A stretch of 10,601 bases of DNA from Gemmatimonas sp. UBA2094 (GCA_002331565.1 DCZC01000038.1:2092-12692); one strand, 5' to 3'; numbered from the stretch's first letter, positions 1 through 6,961 are shown. Translations and numbers: made by a program. Notes: a model not told the origin generated them from the sequence alone.

Positions 1-515
1 GCGTGGAAGAGGTTTACGTCGGCCGGGGAGCGGAAGTGTTCGGCGTTCTGCAGCCCGAGGATCACGGCAATCTTTTTTGCGCTCTTGATGCGCGAGAAAT
101 CGGCCGCGCTGTCGACGCGCATGAGGCGCGTGTCGTTCCCGGCGATGAACGAATTCCAGCTGGCGAACCAGCGCAGCGCCGTGTCGAACGGGCTGATGCC
201 ACCCAGCCCGATGGCCGGGTGAAACACGTTGATCCCGGAATCGAGGAACTGCTGGAAGGTGGCGTCATCGAACGTCTCCGGGCTGGCTTCCCACTTGGCC
301 TGCTGGGGGAAATTCAGCGTGAACGGGGACAGCATGTCGATCACCAGAGACCGCTGCACCAGCCCGATCGCGCGCGCGGAGTATTCTGGCGTGCCCTGAC
401 CGAACAGGCGATAGCGATTGATGTTGAGCATGGGCGCCGCCACCGTGGCCAGGCCGGCGACCGTGGCCTGCTTGAAGAGTGTGCGGCGGGAGATCGACAG
501 GCGTGGGTCGGCCAT
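1..515 (-). CDS. Tat-exported M19 (membrane dipeptidase)-like protein, partial (C-terminus outside window)
   Basis: The reading frame is open from an ATG at 515-513 to the left edge, giving 171 visible residues. The start is supported by AAGGA (523-527) seven bases upstream. Residues 9-15 read SRRTLFK, a good twin-arginine motif, followed by an Ala/Val-rich hydrophobic stretch to about residue 28, so the protein is probably exported folded. The mature part aligns by eye with the start of peptidase family M19: LVIDM at 57-61, a GINVFHP segment at 94-100, a KIAVILGLQNAEH strand at 148-160, and DVNLFH at 166-171, where M19 proteins continue into the 'LGVR..LTYN' region. Known M19 enzymes are zinc dipeptidases that also accept a D-residue at the C-terminal position. 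Here the usual 'DGHxD' motif reads IDML and the usual 'EG' motif reads LQN, so classical metal binding is doubtful. It is divergent from the GNAT/menC pair. Fold assignment is fairly secure; activity is not. Confidence 0.75.
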   Translation of the reverse strand, partial: MADPRLSISRRTLFKQATVAGLATVAAPMLNINRYRLFGQGTPEYSARAIGLVQRSLVIDMLSPFTLNFPQQAKWEASPETFDDATFQQFLDSGINVFHPAIGLGGISPFDTALRWFASWNSFIAGNDTRLMRVDSAADFSRIKSAKKIAVILGLQNAEHFRSPADVNLFH

Positions 516-614
516 GACGGGGTCCTTGGTGGCGCGTGCGTGGGGCGGTGCGGCGGCGGCCGTCACCCATCCGTGCCGGACGCCTCGCGCTAACGTAACT
601 TCCGGATTGTCGTC
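516..614. promoter_or_regulatory. Divergent intergenic region between the M19-like gene and the GNAT gene
   Basis: About 100 bases separate the two divergent starts, so promoters for both directions should lie here or just inside the GNAT 5' end. On the minus strand TTGAGC (complement of 617-622) and TTACGT (complement of 593-598) sit 18 bases apart and could be a weak -35/-10 pair for the M19-like gene. On the plus strand only a TAACGT at 591-596 resembles a -10, without a convincing -35. No operator-like palindrome was found. Only the AAGGA ribosome site at 523-527 is clear. Confidence 0.3.
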
Positions 615-1475
615 GTGCTCAAGGGCACGAAGCTCCTTCCCGGTTTCACCCACCTTTCCGTGACCACTTCCGACGCGTTCGTACGGACGTCCCTCGACGG
701 CATCACGTTCCGCCCGGTCAAAACGCTCGCCGAGTACCAAGCGTGTGCGGCGTTGCAGGAAGCGATCTGGGGGCCCGGTTTTCTCGAGGTGGTTCCGCCG
801 GCGATTCTGATGGTCGCGCAGAAGATGGGCGGGGTGTGCGCCGGCGCGTTCGGGCCAGACGGACGGCTTCTCGGCTTCGTGTTCGGCATCACCGGGCTCC
901 GGAACGGCGAACTGGCGCACTGGTCGGACATGATGGCGGTGCTGCCCGAGGCGCGCGGCCTCAAGATCGGCGAGCAGCTCAAGCAGCTTCAACGTGAGAT
1001 GTGTCTCGCGGTGGGGGTGCGCACGATGTACTGGACGTTCGATCCGCTGGTGGCGCGCAATGCCCATCTCAATCTCATGCGGCTTGGCGCGCGCGCATCG
1101 GAGTACGTGGTGAACATGTACGGGAGCAATACGGGCAGTCCGCTGCACGGCGCGCTCGACACCGACCGCTGGGTTGCCTCCTGGGATCTCACTGGAGCGC
1201 CATCTGCAGCGCCCGTGGTGCGAAATGACGGGGTGTTCGTGCTGCGCATGAGCGACGACGGCACCGCGCCCGTTGCGCTGCCGCTGGCCGGGGTGGCGGC
1301 GGTGCGCGTCGCGGTGCCGGTGGATCACGAGCAGCTCGACATGGCTCTACGCACCGCGTGGCGGTCCGCGACCCGCGGTGCCCTGCTCCACTACCTGAAC
1401 GCCGGCTATCAGGTGACGGCGTTTCAGCGCGCGACCGGCGGTGAGCCGCCATTCTACCAGCTCGAACGCGCGTAA
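615..1475 (+). CDS. GNAT-family acyltransferase (COG3375-like)
   Basis: A 286-residue cytoplasmic protein with a GNAT fold in its first two thirds. The domain starts near ITFRPVKTLAEYQ (about residues 30-42), includes QEAIWG, the strand LLGFVFGITG, and the acyl-CoA-binding motif A region around MMAVLPEARGLKIGEQLK. YWTFDPLVARNAHLNLMRLG follows and is typical of the COG3375 group. The C-terminal third is less conserved. In Geobacillus a GNAT succinyltransferase is encoded beside N-succinylamino acid racemase and N-succinylates D-amino acids (established for that organism); the same role here is inference from adjacency to the menC-like gene 73 bases downstream. The start is uncertain: GTG at 615 has only a weak GGA (604-606) upstream, and GTG at 660 would give 271 residues. 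Neither affects the domain. Some family members are annotated only as predicted acetyltransferases. Confidence 0.8.
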   Translation: MLKGTKLLPGFTHLSVTTSDAFVRTSLDGITFRPVKTLAEYQACAALQEAIWGPGFLEVVPPAILMVAQKMGGVCAGAFGPDGRLLGFVFGITGLRNGELAHWSDMMAVLPEARGLKIGEQLKQLQREMCLAVGVRTMYWTFDPLVARNAHLNLMRLGARASEYVVNMYGSNTGSPLHGALDTDRWVASWDLTGAPSAAPVVRNDGVFVLRMSDDGTAPVALPLAGVAAVRVAVPVDHEQLDMALRTAWRSATRGALLHYLNAGYQVTAFQRATGGEPPFYQLERA

Positions 1476-1548
1476 CCATAGTCAGTACTTCGGCACCCGT
1501 TCACGATGCGGGTTGCCACTCTCCTCACTCTCCCCTTCGAGTTCCACG

Positions 1549-2667
1549 ATGCGTCTCGATCAGATCACGCTGCGCGAAATCCGCCTGCCGTTACGTGAGC
1601 CGTTCCGCATTTCTTCGGGTACCGTATCCGAGCGTCGCATTACGCTCGTGGAGCTGCGGGATGCCGACGGCGCCGTGGCGTGGAGCGAGGGGGTAGCCCC
1701 TGAGGAACCCAACTACCGCGAAGAAGCCATCGACACGGCGTGGCTCGCGATCAGCCAGTGGGTGGCGCCGCGCGTACTCGGACGGGAGTTCGCGCACCCG
1801 CGCGAGGTGTATCCGGTGCTCGAGCAGGACTTCCGCGGCAACTTCATGGCGAAGGCCGCGGTGGAGATGGGCATGTGGGTGCTGGAGGCGACACGACAGG
1901 GCGTGCCGCTGGCGCGCCTGCTCGGCGGCACGCGCGAGGCCATCGCGACCGGGATCTCCCTTGGCATTCAGGCGTCGCCCGAGGCGTTGGTGGAAAAGGC
2001 GCGGGCCGCGGTGGCGCAGGGCTACCGCAAGGTGAAGATCAAGATCGCCCCCGGGCAGGATGTCGCGTACGTGCGTGCCGTGCGGGAGGCGCTGGGCGCG
2101 GGCGCGCCGCTGATGGCCGACGCGAACAACGCGTACACGCTCGCCGATGCGGCGATGCTGGCGCAGCTGGACGATCTCGACCTGATGATGATCGAACAGC
2201 CGCTCGCGTGGGACGACATCGTGCAGCATGCGGCACTGCAGCAGCAGTTACAAACGCCGCTCTGCCTGGACGAGTCGATCACGTCGGTGGAAAGTGCGCG
2301 CAGCATGGTCACGCTCGATGCAGGGCGCATCATCAACATCAAACCGGGGCGCGTGGGGGGCTTCGCCAGTTCGATCGCCATTCACGACTATTGCGCGGCG
2401 AACAACATCCCCGTGTGGTGCGGTGGCATGCTGGAGAGCGGCATCGGGCGCGCCTGCAACGTGGCGCTGGCGTCGCTCCCCAACTTCACCAAGCCGGGCG
2501 ATCTGTCACCGAGTTCGCGGTACTGGGCGCGTGACATCGTGACGCCGGAATGGACGATGACCAACGACGGGATGGTGCCGGTGCCGCTCGGCACACCCGG
2601 ACTTGGTGTGGAGTTGGATCTCGATCGCATCGAGAGTCTGACGGTGCGGAAGGTCGTGCTGCGCTGA
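1549..2667 (+). CDS. menC: o-Succinylbenzoate synthase / N-succinylamino acid racemase (enolase superfamily, MLE subgroup)
   Basis: A 372-residue cytoplasmic enzyme, close to the 370-375 residues usual for the OSBS/NSAR family. The N-terminal capping domain spans about 1-125 and the barrel about 130-340. All catalytic residues are visible: the KxK pair K163/K165 in KVKIK, metal ligands D191 (MADANNAY), E216 (MIEQPL) and D241 (CLDESI), and the opposing lysine K265 (NIKPGRVGG). Numbering falls within two residues of characterised NSAR enzymes. OSBS dehydrates SHCHC to o-succinylbenzoate in menaquinone synthesis; many relatives also racemise N-succinylamino acids. ATG 1549 was chosen because the family starts at this point; the frame extends upstream into the GNAT gene but that extension looks non-coding. 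The Shine-Dalgarno is weak. No other men gene is in the window and the GNAT neighbour favours the racemase role. Family certain, main substrate open. Confidence 0.9.
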   Translation: MRLDQITLREIRLPLREPFRISSGTVSERRITLVELRDADGAVAWSEGVAPEEPNYREEAIDTAWLAISQWVAPRVLGREFAHPREVYPVLEQDFRGNFMAKAAVEMGMWVLEATRQGVPLARLLGGTREAIATGISLGIQASPEALVEKARAAVAQGYRKVKIKIAPGQDVAYVRAVREALGAGAPLMADANNAYTLADAAMLAQLDDLDLMMIEQPLAWDDIVQHAALQQQLQTPLCLDESITSVESARSMVTLDAGRIINIKPGRVGGFASSIAIHDYCAANNIPVWCGGMLESGIGRACNVALASLPNFTKPGDLSPSSRYWARDIVTPEWTMTNDGMVPVPLGTPGLGVELDLDRIESLTVRKVVLR

Positions 2668-2748
2668 CGCCAGCGGCATGCTACGGAGGCACCAACCCAT
2701 GATACCGCCGGCGAACACCTTTGCCGATGTTGGGCGGACTGGCCGCGC
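2668..2748. other. Convergent intergenic gap between menC and the peptidase operon
   Basis: These 81 bases lie between two stop codons on opposite strands. No strong hairpin followed by a T-run was found for either strand; the best stem (2662-2675) is only five base pairs and overlaps the menC stop. A GGAGG (2685-2689) precedes an ATG at 2699 that opens a 17-codon plus-strand frame ending in TAG at 2750-2752. It has no recognisable product and may be chance. Confidence 0.4.
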
Positions 2749-3093
2749 CTAGTGCTTGGAGCGCCGCCGCATTTCGGGTGGTGGGGTCACCGGCGGCGAT
2801 GCGGGTGATACCGTACCAACCCCCGCCCGCGGGATCCCATTGGCCGCCAACCTGTCCGCAGCCTGTCTTGCAGTCGCGGATTTCATCTGCGCCTGTTTCG
2901 TCGCAACTGCCTTCTGTTTTGGCTGACGAGTGAGCTGTGCGTTTGCCGCCGCTAGCAATGAATCCGCGCGCGCTAGCAGGGAGAGCGACTGCGCGTGCGC
3001 AGCCGACGGGATGAATGTGACGCACGCGGCACTGCATGCGGCAGTGTATAGCACGGCGCCAACAAACCGCGAAACCTGTCCTTGGCGTATCAT
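2749..3093 (-). CDS. Small secreted protein of unknown function (114 residues)
   Basis: The start ATG at 3093-3091 is fixed by AGGAG (3102-3106) eight bases upstream and by a 4-bp ATGA overlap with the DUF6438 stop. Residues 1-34 form a clear Sec signal peptide: a short basic N-region, a hydrophobic core around 10-29, and a cleavage site after AHA (residue 34). The mature chain of about 80 residues has a helical, Ala/Gln/Lys-rich half (about 36-85, containing LLARADSLLAAANAQL) and then a Pro-rich, basic tail with TPPPEMRRRSKH at the end. The mature part has no cysteine. I do not recognise a family. It is the last gene of the peptidase/DUF6438 unit and its translation is probably coupled to the gene before it. 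Its role is unknown; a helper or structural partner of the two lipoproteins is only a guess. Confidence 0.7.
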   Translation of the reverse strand: MIRQGQVSRFVGAVLYTAACSAACVTFIPSAAHAQSLSLLARADSLLAAANAQLTRQPKQKAVATKQAQMKSATARQAADRLAANGIPRAGVGTVSPASPPVTPPPEMRRRSKH

Positions 3094-3707
3094 GGTATCT
3101 TCTCCTTTTGGATGTGCGGGCGCACCCAACCGTCCACGGCGGCCACGCGATCGATTTGCTCAGACGCGCGCCGGAGGGAGCTGGGCGCACCGGCGCATCC
3201 CGCTTCGAATTGAATGCGACGCAGCGTACGAGCGACCTGCACGCCAAGCGTGACCACCGGCGTATCGGGGATGTATGGTTGGCATGTCGGATGATCCACG
3301 CCGTACACGGTGTCGGCCGCCGATACGCCATCGGCGAGGATAGCCTCGTATGCCGCCCACACCGCCGCGCTGTCTGCGCGACCGGACGCCGCGCCCATCA
3401 CCGCCACCGCAGCCGTCCCCTGGTATTCCACGCGCCCGTCGCCGTACAGGGAAACCGTGTATTCTGGACACCTGCCGTAACAGGGGCCGCGCGTCAGCGA
3501 CAGCAACGGTTGCGCCAAGTCCACCACGCGGCGCTCGGCGTCGGAGTGCTCGGCAACCGTATTGCTGAGCGTCCCCTCGCCAACGTCAGCGTCCCCTTTG
3601 GACGGGCGGCACGCCATCAGGCCCACGCCGACAATGATCCACAGGAGCGGACGCACGCGGCGAAGCAGCGAGACATTGGCGGGGCCTTGGACATGTGCCC
3701 GACTCAC
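3090..3707 (-). CDS. DUF6438-type lipoprotein
   Basis: A 205-residue protein starting at GTG 3707-3705, which overlaps the TGA of the peptidase gene (GTGA). The frame is open further upstream, but that extension lies inside the peptidase gene and would bury the signal. From this start, residues 1-33 form a lipoprotein signal: arginines around 16-19, a hydrophobic core LLWIIVGVGL, and a lipobox ending LMAC with Cys33. A low-complexity acidic linker follows. The core motif RGPCYGRCPEYTV (about 73-85) followed by YGDGRVEYQG is the signature of DUF6438, a family with a conserved CxxxCP pair and no known biochemical function. Two more cysteines occur later (TCQPY and AGCAG), so disulfides are likely. 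It is probably anchored to a membrane on the periplasmic side or at the surface and made together with the peptidase. The domain call rests on motif recognition, not a profile search. Confidence 0.8.
   Translation of the reverse strand: MSRAHVQGPANVSLLRRVRPLLWIIVGVGLMACRPSKGDADVGEGTLSNTVAEHSDAERRVVDLAQPLLSLTRGPCYGRCPEYTVSLYGDGRVEYQGTAAVAVMGAASGRADSAAVWAAYEAILADGVSAADTVYGVDHPTCQPYIPDTPVVTLGVQVARTLRRIQFEAGCAGAPSSLRRASEQIDRVAAVDGWVRPHIQKEKIP
3102..3106 (-). promoter_or_regulatory. Ribosome binding site of the small secreted protein
   Basis: AGGAG on the minus strand, eight bases before ATG 3093. It lies inside the last codons of the DUF6438 gene and selects this start over the longer in-frame extension beginning at 3129. 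Confidence 0.75.
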
Positions 3708-6700
3708 TGACGCAGCCTCTTCGCCACGCGATCGACGCGATACGTCGTGCTGGTCACACCGTTGGAAACCAGCAATTCCACCCCATCCGCGGGCGTGCTG
3801 GGAGGCAGCTGCACGGTCCCTTCGCGCGAGACCCCGACAATGTGTCCGCTCGTCCGATCCCGCACATAGGTCACCGGACGCACACCATCCGGCCACGATA
3901 CCGTAGTGCTGCCGTCACGCAGTATCTCTACGCGTGCGTCGGTCGCCACCGTAGACACACCCGCACGTGCGGCGGCCGACCGCCCGGTCCGCCCGTCGCG
4001 CACCGCCAATCGCACCAGCTGTGCCTGTTGTGCCTGGGGCAGCGGCACATTAACCACAAACGCTTCCGCACCATCGCCGGCGTCGTCGACACGATGGGGA
4101 GTGAACCGGTGCACGAAGAGACGCCGCCCACCACGATCGAACCCTTCGAGCACCAGCGCACCACCCGGGTCATCCTGGTCGGGGGGGGCGGTAATCGACA
4201 GCGCAGCATCGAGCGTGATGGCGCTGCCCTGCACCGCACCGTTCACCAGCAACACGTCTGTCGAGGCCTTCAACCCTGACCCATTCGGGTTGCTCTGCCG
4301 ATAATCCATCACGCGCCGGTAGTTGAACGCACCCACCCACTGGTTTTCGCAGTAGCCCATTACATCCGTGCGGGTGGGTGGCATGAGTACGGGAGGCGAC
4401 ACGGTGGTATTCATGCCCCAATTGCCAGTGCGTCCGTCAGTAAAGGGGAACGTCGGCTCCGGGCCGGCCGCACCGCCACACGGAGCATGGCGCAATCCCA
4501 GCGCATGCCCCATCTCATGCACGAAGGTCAGCTGCCCCTCGCGCGCACCGAACGGGGTGGTTTCGTCAATGCCGATCGCGGAGCGCGCCGGAATACCGTT
4601 GGCGAGCCCGAGCACGCCCGAGGTGGATCGATAGGTGAGCACGCCGTAGTAATAGCCGTTAAAGCCATCGGCTCGGCGTGCCGTTTCGACGTCACGTACC
4701 AAGCGAATCCATCCTTCTACGTTGGCCGCATCGAGCGTGTAATCGATCGACAGCACCGAAGATCGGACATCAGCGTTCACCGTGTTGAGGGGCCAGTGCG
4801 CACGCAAGGCCTCGACCATCCCCGTGGTGGCCGTGCCGCGCGCGCCACTGCGCCGCTGCAGGACGTGCAGGAAGCGGATGTTCATCGCGGGCACGGTGCG
4901 TACCGTGACACTCATGGGATTACTGTTTACCGGGAATGCATTGTCCGTTTCGTTGGTTTCGGCCACGGTGCCATTGGGATCGACATCGGCGATAACGCGA
5001 AGGTTCGTGCGCACCGCGCTCCCCGGCACCACGAGGTTCGCGGAACAGCACGATTCGTCGACTGTCGTGGTGGGCGTAGCGGTGCCATTGAGAGTGGTGA
5101 GCAGCGTCGTGCCATCGTACACCCGAAGCCGTACCGGGACCACCGCCAAACCGGCGCGACTTCCCCGTACGAACACGCGGGCCACCGCATCGCGCCCAGC
5201 CACGAGCGGAACCCGCCCGTCCAGCTGCTGCGTGACCTGCACGAGGTATACCGCCGCAATATCCAGATTCACGGTGGCCGCGGGGGCCGCTACGGTCACA
5301 GTCACGGAAGCCGTTTTTGACGGGTCGGCCACTGCGGTGGCCGTGATCACCGCCGAACCCGCTGTCAGCGCGCGCACGAGCCCCGAAGTGCTTACGCTGG
5401 CAACGCCGGCGGCCGATGAACTCCACGTGACCGCATTGTTGGTGGTACCGGAAACGGTCGCGGTAATCTGCTGTGTTTGCCCCGCCTGCAACGCGGCTGC
5501 CGTGGGCGCCACCGTAATGCCGATGTTGTTGGTGGTGATCGCCGTGACGGCAAGGCCGAACGTTCCGACCTTTTCTGGATCGAACGACGTTGTGTTGATC
5601 ACGTACTGCCCCGCGGCCAGGTTGGCCGTGAGCCGTGAGTTGGTCGATGTTGAAGAGACATCATCATTCTCGTCGATCACCGTCCCGGCGGCGTTCTGCA
5701 GGATGAGATAGGTGTCGAACGTCGTACTGGTAAGATCCATCTGCACGCGTGCCGCCGATACGAGCGAAAGGAGATAGCGTTTCGCGAAGTAGGTGGGCCC
5801 GCCCGCGCCGTCATTGAAGCCGCAGTCGCTGCGACTGATCGTTCCGGTTACGCTGGAACCTAGGACGATGGGCAGGAAGGTTGCACACGGATCGACCACC
5901 GCCCGCGCTTCCAAACGGTACGCTCCCGTTTCACCTGGGTAGCCACTGGCGAGCACCGTATAGCTCCCCGGCTCGAGCGTCACCTCGAGTTGGGCGTTGA
6001 GCCCCTCCCCGCTGTCGTCGTCCGTCCCCCACACCGCCTGCTTGCCGTCCAGCACCGTGAGTACCGCATCCACCGCACTGCTGACCATGGAGAACGCGAC
6101 TGTCGTGCGCGTCGCTACCGTTACGGCATAGCGATCCTCGTATGTGCCGTCGTTACGACGGCAGGACGATACCGCCGTGAGAGATTGGGAGCTGACACCG
6201 GGGACGGTGAGCGGCCGGGTGGTGGTGCAGGCCGTCGGTGCCAGACGGAGCGTGACGGAGTAGTTCCCGTACTCCCGTTCGGCGAACGTGTTGGCGTACA
6301 GCGTGTAGCGCCCCGGGGGGAGTTCACGCAGAATGCGTGCGCTCGTACCGCCTCCCCCATCGTCATCCTGATCGACGAGCACATTCGCCGAGTTGGCAAG
6401 GAGCAGGTAGGGATCGACCTGCGAGCTGGCCATCAGGATTTCAACGGTGGTCAGGGCGGTGACGGTGAACTGGTAGAAGTGCACCGCCGTATTGTCGGAG
6501 AGCCGGCAATCAGTCGCCGACAGTGCGCCATTGGCCGTCTGCCCGAGCGCGAGCGCGCGGAACTGTTGGCACGGATCAACTGTCACGGTGACGGTGGCGA
6601 TGCCCGCCACGCCTTCGGCGGTGGCAGTGATGGCGCTCGTGCCGGCGCCTACCGCGGTGACAAGGCCGGCGTTCGACACCGAGGCCACCGCCGGATTCGC

Positions 6701-6955
6701 ACTGGTCCACGTGACCGTACGATCGGTGAGTACCCTCCCGTCGCTGGCGGTGAGGGTGGCGGTGAACTGCGCGCCCTGTCCCCCGACCAGAAGATTCGCG
6801 GCGGCCGGGGAGACCACCACCTGCGCCACGCGCACCGGTGGAGGAGGGGGCGGGTTCACCACGCCACCGCCCTTGTCAGTGGGCACGCACGACAGAAAAG
6901 AGGTGCCCGCGAGGAGCACGGGGAGAACGGTCCGGCGCGAGAGGCGAAGTCGCAT
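3704..6955 (-). CDS. Large modular lipoprotein zinc metallopeptidase (Big_2, PPC x3, Big_2, CARDB-like, HExxHxxGxxH domain)
   Basis: ATG 6955 gives 1083 residues; AGGGAG (6962-6967) lies six bases upstream. Residues 1-23 are a lipoprotein signal ending FLSC (Cys23), followed by a Gly/Pro linker with six prolines. Domains by eye: a Big_2 Ig-like domain (about 42-126); three PPC-like beta domains (about 127-238, 241-352, 355-472), each with a cysteine pair and an acidic Asp-rich loop; a second Big_2 domain (about 476-556); a CARDB-like Ig domain (about 560-685) with adjacent cysteines 636-637; and a zincin domain (about 690-890). The last has HEMGHALGLRH, giving H813, E814, H817 and H823, followed by APCGG and a Met-turn DVMGYC (M866). 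A beta-rich C-terminal region completes it. It should hydrolyse proteins outside the cytoplasm. MEROPS family is uncertain; M66-like or another metzincin-type group is possible. It leads a three-gene overlapping unit. Confidence 0.88.
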   Translation of the reverse strand: MRLRLSRRTVLPVLLAGTSFLSCVPTDKGGGVVNPPPPPPVRVAQVVVSPAAANLLVGGQGAQFTATLTASDGRVLTDRTVTWTSANPAVASVSNAGLVTAVGAGTSAITATAEGVAGIATVTVTVDPCQQFRALALGQTANGALSATDCRLSDNTAVHFYQFTVTALTTVEILMASSQVDPYLLLANSANVLVDQDDDGGGGTSARILRELPPGRYTLYANTFAEREYGNYSVTLRLAPTACTTTRPLTVPGVSSQSLTAVSSCRRNDGTYEDRYAVTVATRTTVAFSMVSSAVDAVLTVLDGKQAVWGTDDDSGEGLNAQLEVTLEPGSYTVLASGYPGETGAYRLEARAVVDPCATFLPIVLGSSVTGTISRSDCGFNDGAGGPTYFAKRYLLSLVSAARVQMDLTSTTFDTYLILQNAAGTVIDENDDVSSTSTNSRLTANLAAGQYVINTTSFDPEKVGTFGLAVTAITTNNIGITVAPTAAALQAGQTQQITATVSGTTNNAVTWSSSAAGVASVSTSGLVRALTAGSAVITATAVADPSKTASVTVTVAAPAATVNLDIAAVYLVQVTQQLDGRVPLVAGRDAVARVFVRGSRAGLAVVPVRLRVYDGTTLLTTLNGTATPTTTVDESCCSANLVVPGSAVRTNLRVIADVDPNGTVAETNETDNAFPVNSNPMSVTVRTVPAMNIRFLHVLQRRSGARGTATTGMVEALRAHWPLNTVNADVRSSVLSIDYTLDAANVEGWIRLVRDVETARRADGFNGYYYGVLTYRSTSGVLGLANGIPARSAIGIDETTPFGAREGQLTFVHEMGHALGLRHAPCGGAAGPEPTFPFTDGRTGNWGMNTTVSPPVLMPPTRTDVMGYCENQWVGAFNYRRVMDYRQSNPNGSGLKASTDVLLVNGAVQGSAITLDAALSITAPPDQDDPGGALVLEGFDRGGRRLFVHRFTPHRVDDAGDGAEAFVVNVPLPQAQQAQLVRLAVRDGRTGRSAAARAGVSTVATDARVEILRDGSTTVSWPDGVRPVTYVRDRTSGHIVGVSREGTVQLPPSTPADGVELLVSNGVTSTTYRVDRVAKRLRQ
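4487..4519 (-). other. Zinc-binding active site HEMGHALGLRH of the peptidase
   Basis: Residues 813-823 of the large lipoprotein carry HExxHxxGxxH: three histidine zinc ligands, the general-base glutamate E814 and the glycine turn of metzincin-type peptidases. A methionine turn (DVMGYC) follows about 43 residues later. All residues needed for catalysis are present. Confidence 0.9.
5540..6577 (-). repeat. Three tandem PPC-like domains with a 114-residue period
   Basis: Inside the peptidase gene, cysteines C129, C243 and C357 open three successive modules exactly 114 residues apart, and each has a second cysteine 21-22 residues later (C150, C265, C378). Every module has an aspartate-rich loop (DQDDDGG, TDDDSGEG, DENDD) and ends in a PG.Y or AG.Y strand followed by a GxY/F strand. 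This is the pattern of bacterial pre-peptidase C-terminal domains. The modules are diverged at sequence level, so this is an old protein-level duplication and not a recent DNA repeat. Confidence 0.75.
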
Positions 6956-6961
6956 TGGGAG

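Noticed and set aside
3..593. Long plus-strand open frame over the first 600 bases
   Set aside because: It is antisense to the M19-like gene, which has a Tat signal, ribosome site and family motifs; the plus frame encodes Arg/Gly-rich sequence with no domain, as expected in GC-rich DNA.
1441..1548. N-terminal extension of menC into the GNAT gene
   Set aside because: The 36 extra residues are Ser/Arg-rich without family similarity, and the family N-terminus begins at ATG 1549.
1740..2534. Overlapping +/- frames inside menC (1740-2534 plus, 1591-2229 minus)
   Set aside because: menC has all catalytic residues in its own frame; the others are low-complexity by-products of its codon bias.
3708..3896. 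N-terminal extension of the DUF6438 gene up to 3896
   Set aside because: It lies wholly inside the 3' end of the peptidase gene and would put the lipoprotein signal internally; GTG 3707 overlapping the peptidase stop is a better start.
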